The notes under the pieces are model-generated. The model ran no database searches. It saw only the letters and a program-made list of their open reading frames with translations, and had not been told where the DNA came from. This document shows positions 34,039 to 42,715 of a stretch of DNA of 64,000 nt, one piece after another. Position 1 is the stretch's first letter. Each line of letters opens with the position of its first letter. The translations under genes were made by a program, and so were the position numbers. Source of the stretch: Armatimonadota bacterium (GTDB taxonomy: Bacteria; Armatimonadota; DTGP01; JAKQQT01); contig DASXVS010000040.1 in the NCBI GenBank assembly GCA_036504095.1, positions 1 through 64,000 on the forward strand, given 5' to 3'.

Positions 34039-36945
34039 TTACTCCGAGACGATGATTCTGGGGTTCATCCCGGCCGCGATGAGCGACCAGAACGGGTCCT
34101 TCACGTCGCTGTATGCCCCGTACAGGCCGGTCGCGTGCCGGTCAAGGCGTATGATTACGGAGGCGTTGGTCCTTCGCGGGGCTGGAGCCTTGAGGAACGC
34201 GGGACCGTTGGCAAGGATGGCTTTCGTCGACGCACGAGCCGTGCCGTCCGGGTTAATGATCCCGTAATCGCTGTCCTCGCCGGTTCGGAAGCCGCCTGGA
34301 TACCACCACCAGTAGATCCCGTTGCTGCCCGAGGCGATCATCATGCGGTAGAACGTTGCCACCTGATCGCCCTGTTCCTTGAGGCTTTCGGGCGGCGCAT
34401 CATCCGTGCCGGGCTGCCAGGCGGATTTGCCTGCCTCCTTCCAGATGACGGGCAGGTTCGGGTTTGTGGCACGACCGTACGCAACCTCAAACCAGCCGTC
34501 CTTCGTGTGGTCCCAGGCGCCCATGCGTCCGTATCCCTCCGGCGCGAAGAAGTCCACAGCGTTACGGAGGCCGCGGAAATCGTATGGCAGATTGGCGTCC
34601 CAGTTGTAGGTCGGATTGCTGGTTTCCGTCATGCGGAAGGAGACCAGGTGATGTGGATCGACCGAACGGACCAGGCTGCGCGCACGGGAGTATCGCTGGC
34701 CGACAAGGTCGTCGGCAAACCGCCGGTAATCCACAACGTACTTCGTCCAGTCGCCGTCTGCAATGAGTTCGGCGTTTCCCGCTCCTTCGAGGATATTGCC
34801 TGCGATGCGAGGAGCGTAGTTCCATGCTTTCGTTGCCGCCTCAATCGAGCCGTACTTGCGCTCGACCCATTTCGTCCACAGCCCATCGTACTTCACGCGC
34901 TCGCTCCGTCCGCCGAAAAACGGCTCCCAGGCGAGGTCATAGGCGATGACAGTGTCGTTGTCCTTCAGCCGGTACGTTGTGATGAGCGGGCGGATCTGCT
35001 CCCAGAGGAAGTCCATCGGCGTCCCCGGCCGCAGGGATACGTCCGCCTTGAGTCCCCTTTCCCGACATTGCCGGAGGATGTCCAGCAGGTTTCCGGATTT
35101 CAGCGAGCGATCATAGACGAAGATGCTGACGGCGTTGAGCCCAAGCCGTTTGACGTTATCCAGATCCCGGGAGATGATCTCCGGGTCGTACGGCGCGGGA
35201 TCCAAGAAGAACTCGAAGTCCTTGTCGTCGTCCGGCCTGTCCCGCGCGACGCCGGATGACGGCATGTAATTGACGCCGTTGATCTTCCACGGCTTACCGT
35301 TCAGCCGGAACTGGCCGGCCTTCGTTGTGACGAACGAAGGCTTCGCTGGCGGCGCCCAAACGTGGATGTCCTGGGTGATGGAGTCGATCTGAGACCGGCC
35401 TTTCTCCAGAACGGTCAGTACCTTCCACGGTCCACTTGCACCCCGCGGAGGCATCCATGGGAGCCGCCTTACACGCACGTTGGCCGGCCACCGGTACCGC
35501 AAGGCAATGTGACCGGTTCTGCTATCCGTGATCGTCATCCCGATGTTGACGCCATCCACGCCGGGACCGACGGCATACGCGCCGATTCGCACCGGCTGCC
35601 CCGGGAAGTATGTGTACCAGTCGGAGCCTCCCTCAACGAGAAGTGGACCGCGCATCTTCTTCGACAAGGCCGTGAGACCGCGCACGAATCTTGGGTCGCT
35701 GACGATTCGGGGATCCGTGAACCCGAATAGAGCCCATACGCCGCGTCCATATCGAGCGCCGTTGTGAATGTACATCGCGCCGGGAGCGCCTCTCCAAGCG
35801 CCGCCTGCAGACTCCGCGGTGAGAAGGGGAACGAAGCGTACCCGGCGCCCCTTGTTGAAGCCGGCGCCAGATGGGCGTGGATGGGGAGATCGCAGTGAGA
35901 CCCCCGATGGCAGCAGGAACCGGGCGCCAAAGCCTTTGAGTGACGCGGCGCCGTGAACCGTGAACGACTTGTAGCCGGGGTATAGACCGTCGATCTCCTC
36001 TTCGGCGCTCAGCGCCGAAATGGGGGCCTCTTCCCTGGTCGCCGTGCCCGGGTTGCCCACCCAGTATTCCTGCCGTCCGCCGCCGGTGCTGGTATGCGAG
36101 AATGCCAGTCCAAAGCTCAATCGCGTCGCATTCGCCGGATTGAGGACGTCTCCGCCTCTCCCCCGGTTCGGGTTGCTGTTCCAGTACCGGAAGGCCGTCG
36201 GTGGCAACTCGTAGCGGCGCCATTCCCGGGTGAGAGGCACCGTGGCAATCCAGCGTGACCCGTCCTTCTCCTCCCACTCCACCGCCAGAGAGTTGGTCTT
36301 GGGCCCGCCCTTCGCGCAGAAAACCGTCACGCTGTCGCCGGGCCGGAATGGCTGGTCGATGGGTGGCGGACCGAACGTATCCCAGCTGGTGAGGTCCGGT
36401 ATGACGACGTGCAACGCCGCGTCCGTTCCGATATGGTCGATAGAGGCGACTGTCGGCGATGCCGGCGTGTTTGAAGACCGTGTCCACTTGGTGAGGTCGG
36501 AGGTGGCGAGATCGATGATGGGGTTGCCGGTCGGCGTCCATGCGGTCGTTCGTGCGTACTCATCGGCGTTGACGAACTTGCCCATGACCTTGAGGAGCGG
36601 GTACTTGCAGGCAGGCAGGCCGAAAGCTATGAGGTTGCCGCCACGGTGCAGAAATTCGTTCAACGGCTTGTGGAATGCGGCCGGCAGTGTTGTGGCGTCC
36701 TGAAGAGCCAGCAGCTCGAACGGCTTCAGGCTCGACGGGGCCAGCGCAGCGTCGAAATCGAGACGACGGACTGTATATCCCGCGCTACGTAGTGAGCTCT
36801 CAAGCGCGAGACCGGCCCGTGTCGGGTTGCGGTCGCAGACGAACGCGGCGGCAGGCCGCATCGGAGACGCGGCCTGCCCGATGGGGACTGCGATACACGA
36901 AACCACGGCGGCCGCGATTGACCGTGCGGCGATGGAGTGGGCCAC
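34039..36945 (-). CDS. Secreted glycoside-hydrolase-like protein (clan A TIM barrel)
   Basis: A 968-residue exported protein with a signal peptide ending near AVPIGQAA. Residues 30-130 resemble a glutamine-amidotransferase-like domain (FELLALQDATTLP, then FLHRGGNLIAFG). Residues 150-530 are beta-rich, and residues about 565-900 form a TIM barrel with INGVNYMPSSG, DNVKRLGLNAVSIFVYD, AYDLAWEPFFGG (candidate acid/base Glu) and LPVIWKEAGKSAW (candidate nucleophile Glu). This is the arrangement of clan GH-A beta-galactosidases and mannanases. The family number and substrate are not assigned. AGGAGG precedes the GTG start. It follows the STN-domain gene by 27 bases on the same strand. Confidence 0.75.
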   Translation of the reverse strand: MAHSIAARSIAAAVVSCIAVPIGQAASPMRPAAAFVCDRNPTRAGLALESSLRSAGYTVRRLDFDAALAPSSLKPFELLALQDATTLPAAFHKPLNEFLHRGGNLIAFGLPACKYPLLKVMGKFVNADEYARTTAWTPTGNPIIDLATSDLTKWTRSSNTPASPTVASIDHIGTDAALHVVIPDLTSWDTFGPPPIDQPFRPGDSVTVFCAKGGPKTNSLAVEWEEKDGSRWIATVPLTREWRRYELPPTAFRYWNSNPNRGRGGDVLNPANATRLSFGLAFSHTSTGGGRQEYWVGNPGTATREEAPISALSAEEEIDGLYPGYKSFTVHGAASLKGFGARFLLPSGVSLRSPHPRPSGAGFNKGRRVRFVPLLTAESAGGAWRGAPGAMYIHNGARYGRGVWALFGFTDPRIVSDPRFVRGLTALSKKMRGPLLVEGGSDWYTYFPGQPVRIGAYAVGPGVDGVNIGMTITDSRTGHIALRYRWPANVRVRRLPWMPPRGASGPWKVLTVLEKGRSQIDSITQDIHVWAPPAKPSFVTTKAGQFRLNGKPWKINGVNYMPSSGVARDRPDDDKDFEFFLDPAPYDPEIISRDLDNVKRLGLNAVSIFVYDRSLKSGNLLDILRQCRERGLKADVSLRPGTPMDFLWEQIRPLITTYRLKDNDTVIAYDLAWEPFFGGRSERVKYDGLWTKWVERKYGSIEAATKAWNYAPRIAGNILEGAGNAELIADGDWTKYVVDYRRFADDLVGQRYSRARSLVRSVDPHHLVSFRMTETSNPTYNWDANLPYDFRGLRNAVDFFAPEGYGRMGAWDHTKDGWFEVAYGRATNPNLPVIWKEAGKSAWQPGTDDAPPESLKEQGDQVATFYRMMIASGSNGIYWWWYPGGFRTGEDSDYGIINPDGTARASTKAILANGPAFLKAPAPRRTNASVIIRLDRHATGLYGAYSDVKDPFWSLIAAGMNPRIIVSE

Positions 36946-36972
36946 GGTAATCCTCCTGACCGGTCACCCCAG

Positions 36973-37722
36973 TTACTGTGGGAGGCTGCCGTCAAGCGGA
37001 ACGCGGTGGCGCTGGATCGCCTCACCTATCTGCTGCATCTGCTGCGGGGTGGAGTGTGTCATGAACTCCCTCATCAAGACCGCAATCTGGTCGGGTTGAA
37101 GGCTCTGCACGGCGGTGAACGCCTTGACGAGGCCGGGGTCATTGCGCGCTTCCGGGCTCATGATCCGGGCCATGGCTCCCTCCCGGGCTGTCTGGTCTTT
37201 GTCCGCCGCTTTCCTTCGAGCTTCCTCGCGGGCGGCTTTGATGGCGGCCGGATCGGCCTTCGTCTGAACGAGATAGACGCTCACCGAGCCCGCGGGAGCC
37301 GCGGCGGCGTTGGCCAGGGTGACAACCGTCGGCCCGGCAACCTGCACCTGAACGACACCGGCGCTCTTCAACGTGTCCGCTGCCAAAACGAGATCCGCCG
37401 CGTGGTCCGCCGTCAGGGAGTCCGCTTTCTCCGTGGGAACGGTGATGCGGCTCCAGCGGAGCCCGGCGGTTTGAGTGATGACGCTCAGGGCGCCCTCAAA
37501 CGAAATATCGTTCAGCGTTACCGTGAGCTTGCCGGTGACTTCGGTGCCGATGAGAAGCCTGGCGCCGCTCTGCTTCGCCATCGAGCGCAGTGTTTCGCGG
37601 ACGTCACCATCCACGGGATGAACCGAGACATTGCCGGGCAGAACCGGACTCTTGGCGGGTGCCTGGGCTAGCGCCGGCAATCCCACGCCGGCCAGCAACC
37701 CAAAGAGAGCAATCATTCTCAT
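36973..37722 (-). CDS. Exported STN-domain (secretin/TonB short N-terminal) protein
   Basis: A 249-residue protein with signal peptide MRMIALFGLLAGVGLPALAQ. Residues about 35-90 match the STN fold found at the front of secretins and TonB receptors (VRETLRSMAKQSGARLLIG, then DISFEGALSVITQTAGLRW). No secretin pore or beta-barrel follows. The remainder is a charged helical stretch (ADPAAIKAAREEARRKAADK) and a C-terminal region with LQPDQIAVLMREFM. It may be a periplasmic adaptor or a modified pilotin-like protein. AAGGAG precedes the ATG at 37722. It shares a transcript with the GH-like gene. Confidence 0.72.
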   Translation of the reverse strand: MRMIALFGLLAGVGLPALAQAPAKSPVLPGNVSVHPVDGDVRETLRSMAKQSGARLLIGTEVTGKLTVTLNDISFEGALSVITQTAGLRWSRITVPTEKADSLTADHAADLVLAADTLKSAGVVQVQVAGPTVVTLANAAAAPAGSVSVYLVQTKADPAAIKAAREEARRKAADKDQTAREGAMARIMSPEARNDPGLVKAFTAVQSLQPDQIAVLMREFMTHSTPQQMQQIGEAIQRHRVPLDGSLPQ

Positions 37723-37867
37723 ACGGAACTCCTTGGTGGTCTTGCGGCAACTATAGTTTGAGGGATGGGGCAGCGCCACAACATTATGAATGACGCCGAT
37801 ACGGGATTCAGAGTTCGGAGGCGGATATTTATCTGCCGTCCGTCCGCCGAATCCCGCCAAGGTTTTG

Positions 37868-38137
37868 ATCGTGCACCCTTCTCCGACGCACACGTTCCCG
37901 GGCGGGTCCCGTTACAGCCATTCCGGCCAGGCGACTCCGCAACACCCACCGGACACCCCACGCCGTTGCTACCTTCCGGTCCTGGCGGGGTTAGGGGGCC
38001 GATGTTGCGCGGGACCCGGCCATCAACATGGCCGCTCCGATCCGTTCCCGACAATGCGGCGCCTCGGTTGGGGATTCAACCCCGCTGAAGCAGATTGCGG
38101 GTCACAGGGTACTGCTAGTCCCCCGTCTAGCACGATC
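37868..38137 (-). ncRNA. ffs: Signal recognition particle RNA, long form with Alu domain
   Basis: The minus strand holds all landmarks of the long bacterial SRP RNA (about 270 nt). The 5' Alu part begins CGTGCTAG (38134-38127) and includes TACCCTGTGACCCGCAATC and GGGGTTGAATCCCC. The domain-IV apex reads CCAGGACCGGAAGGTAGCAA (37986-37967), the Ffh-binding loop with its GGAA. The 3' end is GGGTGCACG near 37871. GGGTCCCG (38017-38010) pairs with CGGGACCC (37911-37904), closing the S domain. These segments line up with the Bacillus subtilis RNA as I remember it. It explains most of the 655-base gap between the STN gene and the P-II gene. Confidence 0.92.
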
Positions 38138-38217
38138 AAACTGTTAATGCTGTCAGCAACGGTATTCTACCGCTTTTGGCGGGGGCGTGTCGAGGCGCGC
38201 GCCGGGCATCGAACGCG

Positions 38218-38262
38218 GTTACGCGTGACATGAAGTTAACATTTGCGCAACCGACGCGTAAC
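38218..38262. promoter_or_regulatory. Inverted repeat GTTACGCGT/ACGCGTAAC upstream of the P-II gene
   Basis: GTTACGCGT at 38218-38226 and ACGCGTAAC at 38254-38262 are perfect inverted copies 27 bases apart. TATGAT at 38273-38278 could be the -10 box of the P-II gene, which would place the repeat over the -35 region. The GTTAC/GTAAC half-sites recall nitrogen-regulator boxes, but the assignment is a guess. Confidence 0.5.
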
Positions 38263-38377
38263 ACCGCGCCACTATGATAGAGGCATCACGAGGATGGGTA
38301 AGATGGAAAGGCCCATCGATTAGTAAAGGGATTGCTCGCCCATTGCGGGCCAGGTTCTTCGAGCAAGGAGACGCCAA

Positions 38378-38719
38378 GTGACAAAGATTGAAGCGATTAT
38401 CAGGCCCGAGCGTCTGGACGCTGTGCAGGACGCATTGGACGACGTGGGCATTCACGGGATGACGGTCATCACCGTGCGGGGGCAGGGGAAACAGCGTGGC
38501 GTGACGCACCGCTATCGGGGCGCCGAATACACGGTGAACCTCCTCGAAAAGGTGAAGATCGAAGTGGTTGTCCCGGACCCCATGGCCGACCAGATCGCCG
38601 GCGCGATCGCCGCCGCCGCCCAGACCGGGGAGATCGGCGACGGAAAGATCTTCCTCACGCGGGTGGACAACGCGATCCGCGTACGTACAGGAGAGTCAGG
38701 GGATGCGGCCCTGATATAG
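38378..38719 (+). CDS. glnB: Nitrogen regulatory protein P-II
   Basis: A 113-residue trimeric signal protein that reads ATP/ADP, 2-oxoglutarate and, through partners, nitrogen status. The start TKIEAIIRPERLDAVQDAL, the T-loop GAEYTVNLLEKVKIEVV with the modifiable tyrosine (Tyr51-equivalent), and DGKIFLTRVDNAIRVRTGE near the C-terminus are diagnostic. GTG start with AAGGAG eight bases upstream. There is no amtB next to it, so glnB and glnK cannot be told apart. Known targets include glutamine synthetase control and acetylglutamate kinase; genes for both enzymes lie in this window. Confidence 0.95.
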   Translation: MTKIEAIIRPERLDAVQDALDDVGIHGMTVITVRGQGKQRGVTHRYRGAEYTVNLLEKVKIEVVVPDPMADQIAGAIAAAAQTGEIGDGKIFLTRVDNAIRVRTGESGDAALI

Positions 38720-39034
38720 ACCCTATCCCAACAGGCAGTGCGAGGCCCGAGTCCGGGCGAAAGGGCCATCGGGCACGGTGAGCGACCAGGCCGATGCCCC
38801 TTGCGGCCGATCGAAGCCCGCAATGTCATGGGATATGGCCTTAGGAGTTCGCGAATCCCATAGTCTCGCGGCGGCGGCGTGGCGCTGACCGCGATGAAGC
38901 CCCCTGGCGATTGTCCCCAATCCCGCCGGGGGGCTTCGCCCTGCGCCGGATACGGAATCCGCCTTTTCATACTCGCTGTTTCGGGGCGATACTAATGTAA
39001 CGTCTTCGATCGCCCCCGAAACTTGAGGTACTCC
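38720..39034. other. 315-base gap with several predicted RNA hairpins, including a 14-bp stem
   Basis: No gene is seen. GAAGCCCCCTGGCG (38896-38909) pairs with CGCCGGGGGGCTTC (38924-38937) over 14 bp with one G-U pair, followed on the plus strand by GCCCTGCGCC, not by a T-run. Upstream, ATGGGAT...ATCCCAT (near 38828 and 38855) and CATCGG...CCGATG (near 38767 and 38791) could form further stems. It could be the P-II terminator plus leader of the MFS gene or an unrecognised structured RNA. Confidence 0.45.
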
Positions 39035-40315
39035 GTGAGTTTGCCGGCCGAACAATCCCAACCGTCACCGCTGTCCGTCCTGGGGCAGAGGAACTTCCGC
39101 CTGTACTGGGGCGGCCAGTTGGTTTCCCTCACCGGCGGGTGGATGCAGCAGACCGCGATGGCGTGGGTCACGATGACCATCGTTCACTCGGCGATGGCGC
39201 TGGGGGTGATGAATGTCGTGGCGGCTATCCCGCCGGCGGTGCTGATGCTCCACGGTGGAGTGGCCGCGGACAAATTGGATAAGCGCCGGATCCTCATGGT
39301 CACCCAGACGCTCTTCATGGTTGTCTCCTTCGTACTGGCCTACCTGGTCTGGGCGCATCGACTGAGCTATTGGCACATCATCATCGCATCCCTGATCTCG
39401 GGAGTTGGGATGGCATTCGATCTGCCCGCGAACCAGGCTCTGGTGCCGGAACTGGTCGATCGCGAACAGATTCCGGCCGCGGTTCAGTTGAACCAGGCGA
39501 TCTTCCACGGCTCACGCATGATCGGTCCCGGTTTCGCGGGCGCGATGATCCGCTTCCTCGGCGAATACAGCGCCTTTGTTGCCAACGGGATCAGCTTTCT
39601 GCCCGTGATCGGCACGCTCGCGGTCATCCGCAGCATCCGCCCGTCCGAATCGCACGTGTCCGGTTCCGCCACGGAGGCGATGCGCGAAGGGTTTGCTTAC
39701 GTACGGGTGCGGCCGCAATTGTTGGCCCTGCTGGGTATGACCGCGCTGACGACGACCCTCGTATTCCCCAACTTCGCGATCCTGATGCCGTTCTACGTTA
39801 AGAACGTGCTCAAAATGGACGCGGCCGCGGTGGGCCTGGTGATGTCGGTTGGCGGCGGCGCGGCGTTCCTCTCGGCGATGTCGCTGCTCGTTGTCCCGGA
39901 GCAGAAACGGGTGACGAGGATCGGGCACGGCTTTGTGGGCATCTGTACGGCGATGATCATCCTCTGGGCCGGCCCGGCGCTGGGACAGACCGGCGTGCGA
40001 CCGGGGTCGTTGAACCTGGCGATGACTTGCCTCGGGGTGGCCGTTATGTCCGCATCCGTGACGTCGGCGCTCGGCCTTGGCGCAACCATCCTGCAGCAGA
40101 CGGTGCCGGACGAATTGAGGGGACGCGTGATGAGCCTGCAGAGCCTCACGTTCATCGGCATCATGCCGTTCGGAGCGCTCATGACAACCGCGCTGGTAGA
40201 TGCGATGACGATGCCCAATGAGTTATTGCTGGCGGCAGGCGTGTATGGTCTCGGCGCGGCGTACCTGCTAGGCAGACTCAAGAATGCACACGCTGAAGGG
40301 GCCACGGAAGGATGA
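39035..40315 (+). CDS. MFS transporter, EntS/MFS_3-type exporter
   Basis: A 426-residue 12-helix major facilitator protein. The opening LGQRNFRLYWGGQLVSLTGG and WMQQTAMAWVTM are typical of the enterobactin-exporter-like (DHA3) subfamily; VAADKLDKRRILMVTQ is the loop 2-3 motif. DELRGRVMSLQSLTFIGIMP in the second half is also family-typical. The substrate is unknown; such exporters carry siderophores or drugs. The GTG at 39035 has TGAGGT just upstream. Confidence 0.88.
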   Translation: MSLPAEQSQPSPLSVLGQRNFRLYWGGQLVSLTGGWMQQTAMAWVTMTIVHSAMALGVMNVVAAIPPAVLMLHGGVAADKLDKRRILMVTQTLFMVVSFVLAYLVWAHRLSYWHIIIASLISGVGMAFDLPANQALVPELVDREQIPAAVQLNQAIFHGSRMIGPGFAGAMIRFLGEYSAFVANGISFLPVIGTLAVIRSIRPSESHVSGSATEAMREGFAYVRVRPQLLALLGMTALTTTLVFPNFAILMPFYVKNVLKMDAAAVGLVMSVGGGAAFLSAMSLLVVPEQKRVTRIGHGFVGICTAMIILWAGPALGQTGVRPGSLNLAMTCLGVAVMSASVTSALGLGATILQQTVPDELRGRVMSLQSLTFIGIMPFGALMTTALVDAMTMPNELLLAAGVYGLGAAYLLGRLKNAHAEGATEG

Positions 40316-40462
40316 TCACAGCGGAGAGGGCTTGTAGTCCCTGTTATTGAGGCTATCGTTCGATTGCGCGGGCGGGCACACATTGCCTTTTATCGTCGAC
40401 GAGGCGATCGCCTGGACGGTGGTGTTAAGAAGTTGTAATATCACGGGTTGCGGTCGAGGCCA

Positions 40463-41755
40463 TCAGGCCACCATCTCCATAATGGCGGCCGCCAGTTTGT
40501 CCGGGTCGTGGCGGACGAGGTCGGTCTCGTTCAGGAAGTCGGCCGCCATCGCGTGGCAGCCCATCCCTTCCAGGCCCTCGAAGTCGGCGCGGACGGCGTG
40601 GGCTTGCTGTTCGGCGTAGCGCTCCAGTACCTCATGACTCGGAATCCCTATGTTGACGAGCGCCATCTCGATGATCCCTTTGCCGATGTGCTGCTCGATG
40701 GCGTTCACGTGATCGGCGGCGCTGAATCCCTCGGTCTCGCCCGGTTGGGTCATCACATTGCAAACGTAAATGCGGCGGGCGGACGTCGTTCGCAGCGCAT
40801 CCACGATGCCTGGGACCAGCAGGTTGGGGATGATGCTGGTAAAAACGCTCCCCGGTCCGATGATGACCGCGTCGGCCTCCGCGATAGCTTCCAGCGCTTC
40901 GTCCAGGGGCTGAACGTTCGACGGGTCGAGGGAAACCCGATGGATCGGGTTTCCGCCGGGGTGATGTCCGATGGCGCTTTCACCGCGCATCACCGTGCCA
41001 TCCGCCAACTCCGCGACGAGGCCGACCTGTTCCAGCGTGGAGGGCAGCACGCGGCCGCGAATCGCCAGGACCCGGCTCGTTTCGCGAATCGCCTCATCGA
41101 AACTGCCGGTCACTGCGCCCATGGCCAGCAGCAGCAGGTTGCCGAACGAATGGCCTGCGAGCCCTTCGCCTTTGCCTTCGAAACGGTATTGGAACAGGTC
41201 GGACATCAGGCCTTCGTTGTCCGCCAGGGCGACGAGGCAGTTGCGGATATCGCCCGGCGGCAGCACGTTGTACTCTCGCATCAGGCGGCCGGACGAGCCG
41301 CCGTCATCTGCAACGGTGACGATGGCGGTGAGGTTGCTGGTGTAGCGCTTCAGGCCGCGGAGCATGGTCCCCAGGCCGGTGCCGCCGCCAATGACCACGA
41401 TCCGCTGCCCGTGGGAGAGGTAGCGCTGGCGGTACACGAGCTCGCTGAGTCCCTCGGTACGATTCGGGGCAAGCACGTCGCTGATGGACCATACGATACG
41501 GAACACCGAGTACAGGACCGCCAGGATGCCCGCGATGATTAGCGCAACGCCCAGATGCGTGGAGAATGTCGACAGGTCTTGTCCGGTCTTGAGGAAGAGC
41601 CAGCGCGCCGCGTCATTGAGGTAGTCGACGACGTTCAGCCCGATGGCGAGGTAGGCGCCGACCGCCATGGAGACGATGCCGACGCCCATGAGAAAGAGCC
41701 AGCGCTTGACGCGCATGCCCGGGTACAACCATTTGAACAGCGAAATAACTCTCAT
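40463..41755 (-). CDS. yvcK: YvcK/CofD-like gluconeogenesis factor with N-terminal membrane anchor
   Basis: A 430-residue protein. Two hydrophobic segments near residues 18-42 and 65-90 (MGVGIVSMAVGAYLAIGL; GVALIIAGILAVLYSVF) precede a YvcK core starting VVIGGGTGLGTMLRGLKR, with TVADDGGSSGRLMREYNVLP, PPGDIRNCLVALAD and ADAVIIGPGSVFTSIIPNLL. YvcK binds UDP-GlcNAc and is required for growth on gluconeogenic carbon and for cell-wall balance in Gram-positives. The membrane anchor is an addition relative to B. subtilis YvcK. The order holin-like, rapZ, yvcK on one strand matches the widespread yvcJ-yvcK pair; the usual third partner whiA is absent. Confidence 0.9.
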   Translation of the reverse strand: MRVISLFKWLYPGMRVKRWLFLMGVGIVSMAVGAYLAIGLNVVDYLNDAARWLFLKTGQDLSTFSTHLGVALIIAGILAVLYSVFRIVWSISDVLAPNRTEGLSELVYRQRYLSHGQRIVVIGGGTGLGTMLRGLKRYTSNLTAIVTVADDGGSSGRLMREYNVLPPGDIRNCLVALADNEGLMSDLFQYRFEGKGEGLAGHSFGNLLLLAMGAVTGSFDEAIRETSRVLAIRGRVLPSTLEQVGLVAELADGTVMRGESAIGHHPGGNPIHRVSLDPSNVQPLDEALEAIAEADAVIIGPGSVFTSIIPNLLVPGIVDALRTTSARRIYVCNVMTQPGETEGFSAADHVNAIEQHIGKGIIEMALVNIGIPSHEVLERYAEQQAHAVRADFEGLEGMGCHAMAADFLNETDLVRHDPDKLAAAIMEMVA

Positions 41756-41756
41756 C

Positions 41757-41834
41757 GGATAGGGGTTACGGATTGGGGGCCAGGGAGAGGATAGGGGTTC
41801 CGGGATGAGGGGTCGCCCTCAGCCCTCAGCCCTG
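41757..41834. repeat. Intergenic word repeats GGATAGGGGTT and CCCTCAG
   Basis: GGATAGGGGTT occurs at 41757-41767 and 41789-41799. CCCTCAGCCCTCAGCCCTG at 41816-41834 is, on the other strand, the same word as the arms of the repeat at 5849-6016 (one mismatch in 19). Another CAGCCCTC follows. The repeats fill the gap between rapZ and yvcK. Confidence 0.65.
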
Positions 41835-41853
41835 TTCGCTCAGCCCTCTCACA

Positions 41854-42714
41854 TCAGCCTCCATAGGCCAGTTCCCGGTGCGTTAGCGTTACCCAATAGC
41901 CCAGGCTCTTCAAGAAGTCGGTGATTCGTTCGCCGAAATAGACGCTGCGATGCTGCCCGCCCGTGCAGCCGATGCCGACCGTGAGGTAGGCCTTGCCTTC
42001 GTCACGGTAGCACGGCACGGCGAACGCCAGGAGATCCTCGATATGCTTCAGAAACGTCTCGGCGCGCGGATCCTCGTCGATGTAGTCGCGGACCGCCTGG
42101 TCCAGGCCGCTCATGCTGCGGAGGGCCGGCTCCCAGTGAGGGTTTCGCAGGAATCGGAGGTCGAACACCAGGTCGGCGTCAATGGGCAGGCCGTACTTGA
42201 AGCCGAAGGAGACAACGGTGATCTGGAGACCGCCCGGGCGGTTTTCGGTGGCGTAGCGGGCGCGGAGGTCCGCGGCCAGGTCCCGTGTGGTGAGCCGCGA
42301 GGTGTCGATCACGCGGTCGGCGACATCCCGCACGGGAGCGAGTTTCGTGCGCTCCAGGGTGATGCTGGCCGCAACAGAGCCCGCCTTTTCGAACAGCGGG
42401 TGTTTGCGCCGGGTCTCCTTGAATCGCTTGATTAGGGCGTCTTCCGTGGCGTCGAAGTAGATGACCTCGATCTGGAATCCGGCCGCGCGCGCCTCGGCGA
42501 TTGCTTCGGGAAACGTGTCAAAGAAATGCCCGGCGCGCAAGTCCATCACGACCGCCATGTGCTCGATGTCACCCTGCGCCTGGCAGCGGCGCGCAAGATC
42601 GGTGAGCAATGCGGGGGGGAGGTTATCCACCCCGAAATAGCCCAGGTCCTCGAGTGTCCGCAGGGCCGCCGTGCGCCCCGCTCCGCTGATACCGGTGAGG
42701 ATGACCAGGCGCAC
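41854..42714 (-). CDS. rapZ: RNase adapter protein RapZ / YvcJ nucleotide-binding protein
   Basis: A 286-residue P-loop protein. The nucleotide loop is LTGISGAGRTAALRTLED (Arg in place of the usual Walker Lys, which is common in this family), followed by GYFGVDNLPPALL. The C-terminal domain contains VVSFGFKYGLPIDADLVFDL, RNPHWEPALR and VGIGCTGGQHRSVYF, the RapZ signature. In enteric bacteria RapZ controls GlmS synthesis through small RNA; elsewhere its role is nucleotide- or RNA-linked and tied to YvcK. The GTG start is one base after the upstream gene's stop. Confidence 0.93.
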   Translation of the reverse strand: MRLVILTGISGAGRTAALRTLEDLGYFGVDNLPPALLTDLARRCQAQGDIEHMAVVMDLRAGHFFDTFPEAIAEARAAGFQIEVIYFDATEDALIKRFKETRRKHPLFEKAGSVAASITLERTKLAPVRDVADRVIDTSRLTTRDLAADLRARYATENRPGGLQITVVSFGFKYGLPIDADLVFDLRFLRNPHWEPALRSMSGLDQAVRDYIDEDPRAETFLKHIEDLLAFAVPCYRDEGKAYLTVGIGCTGGQHRSVYFGERITDFLKSLGYWVTLTHRELAYGG

Positions 42715-42715
42715 G

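Noticed and set aside
33994-35259. 421-codon plus-strand open frame
   Set aside because: It is antisense to the GH-like secreted protein and has biased, domain-free translation.
38071-38084. GGGGATTCAACCCC, resembling a tRNA T-loop
   Set aside because: It is part of the Alu domain of the SRP RNA on the other strand.
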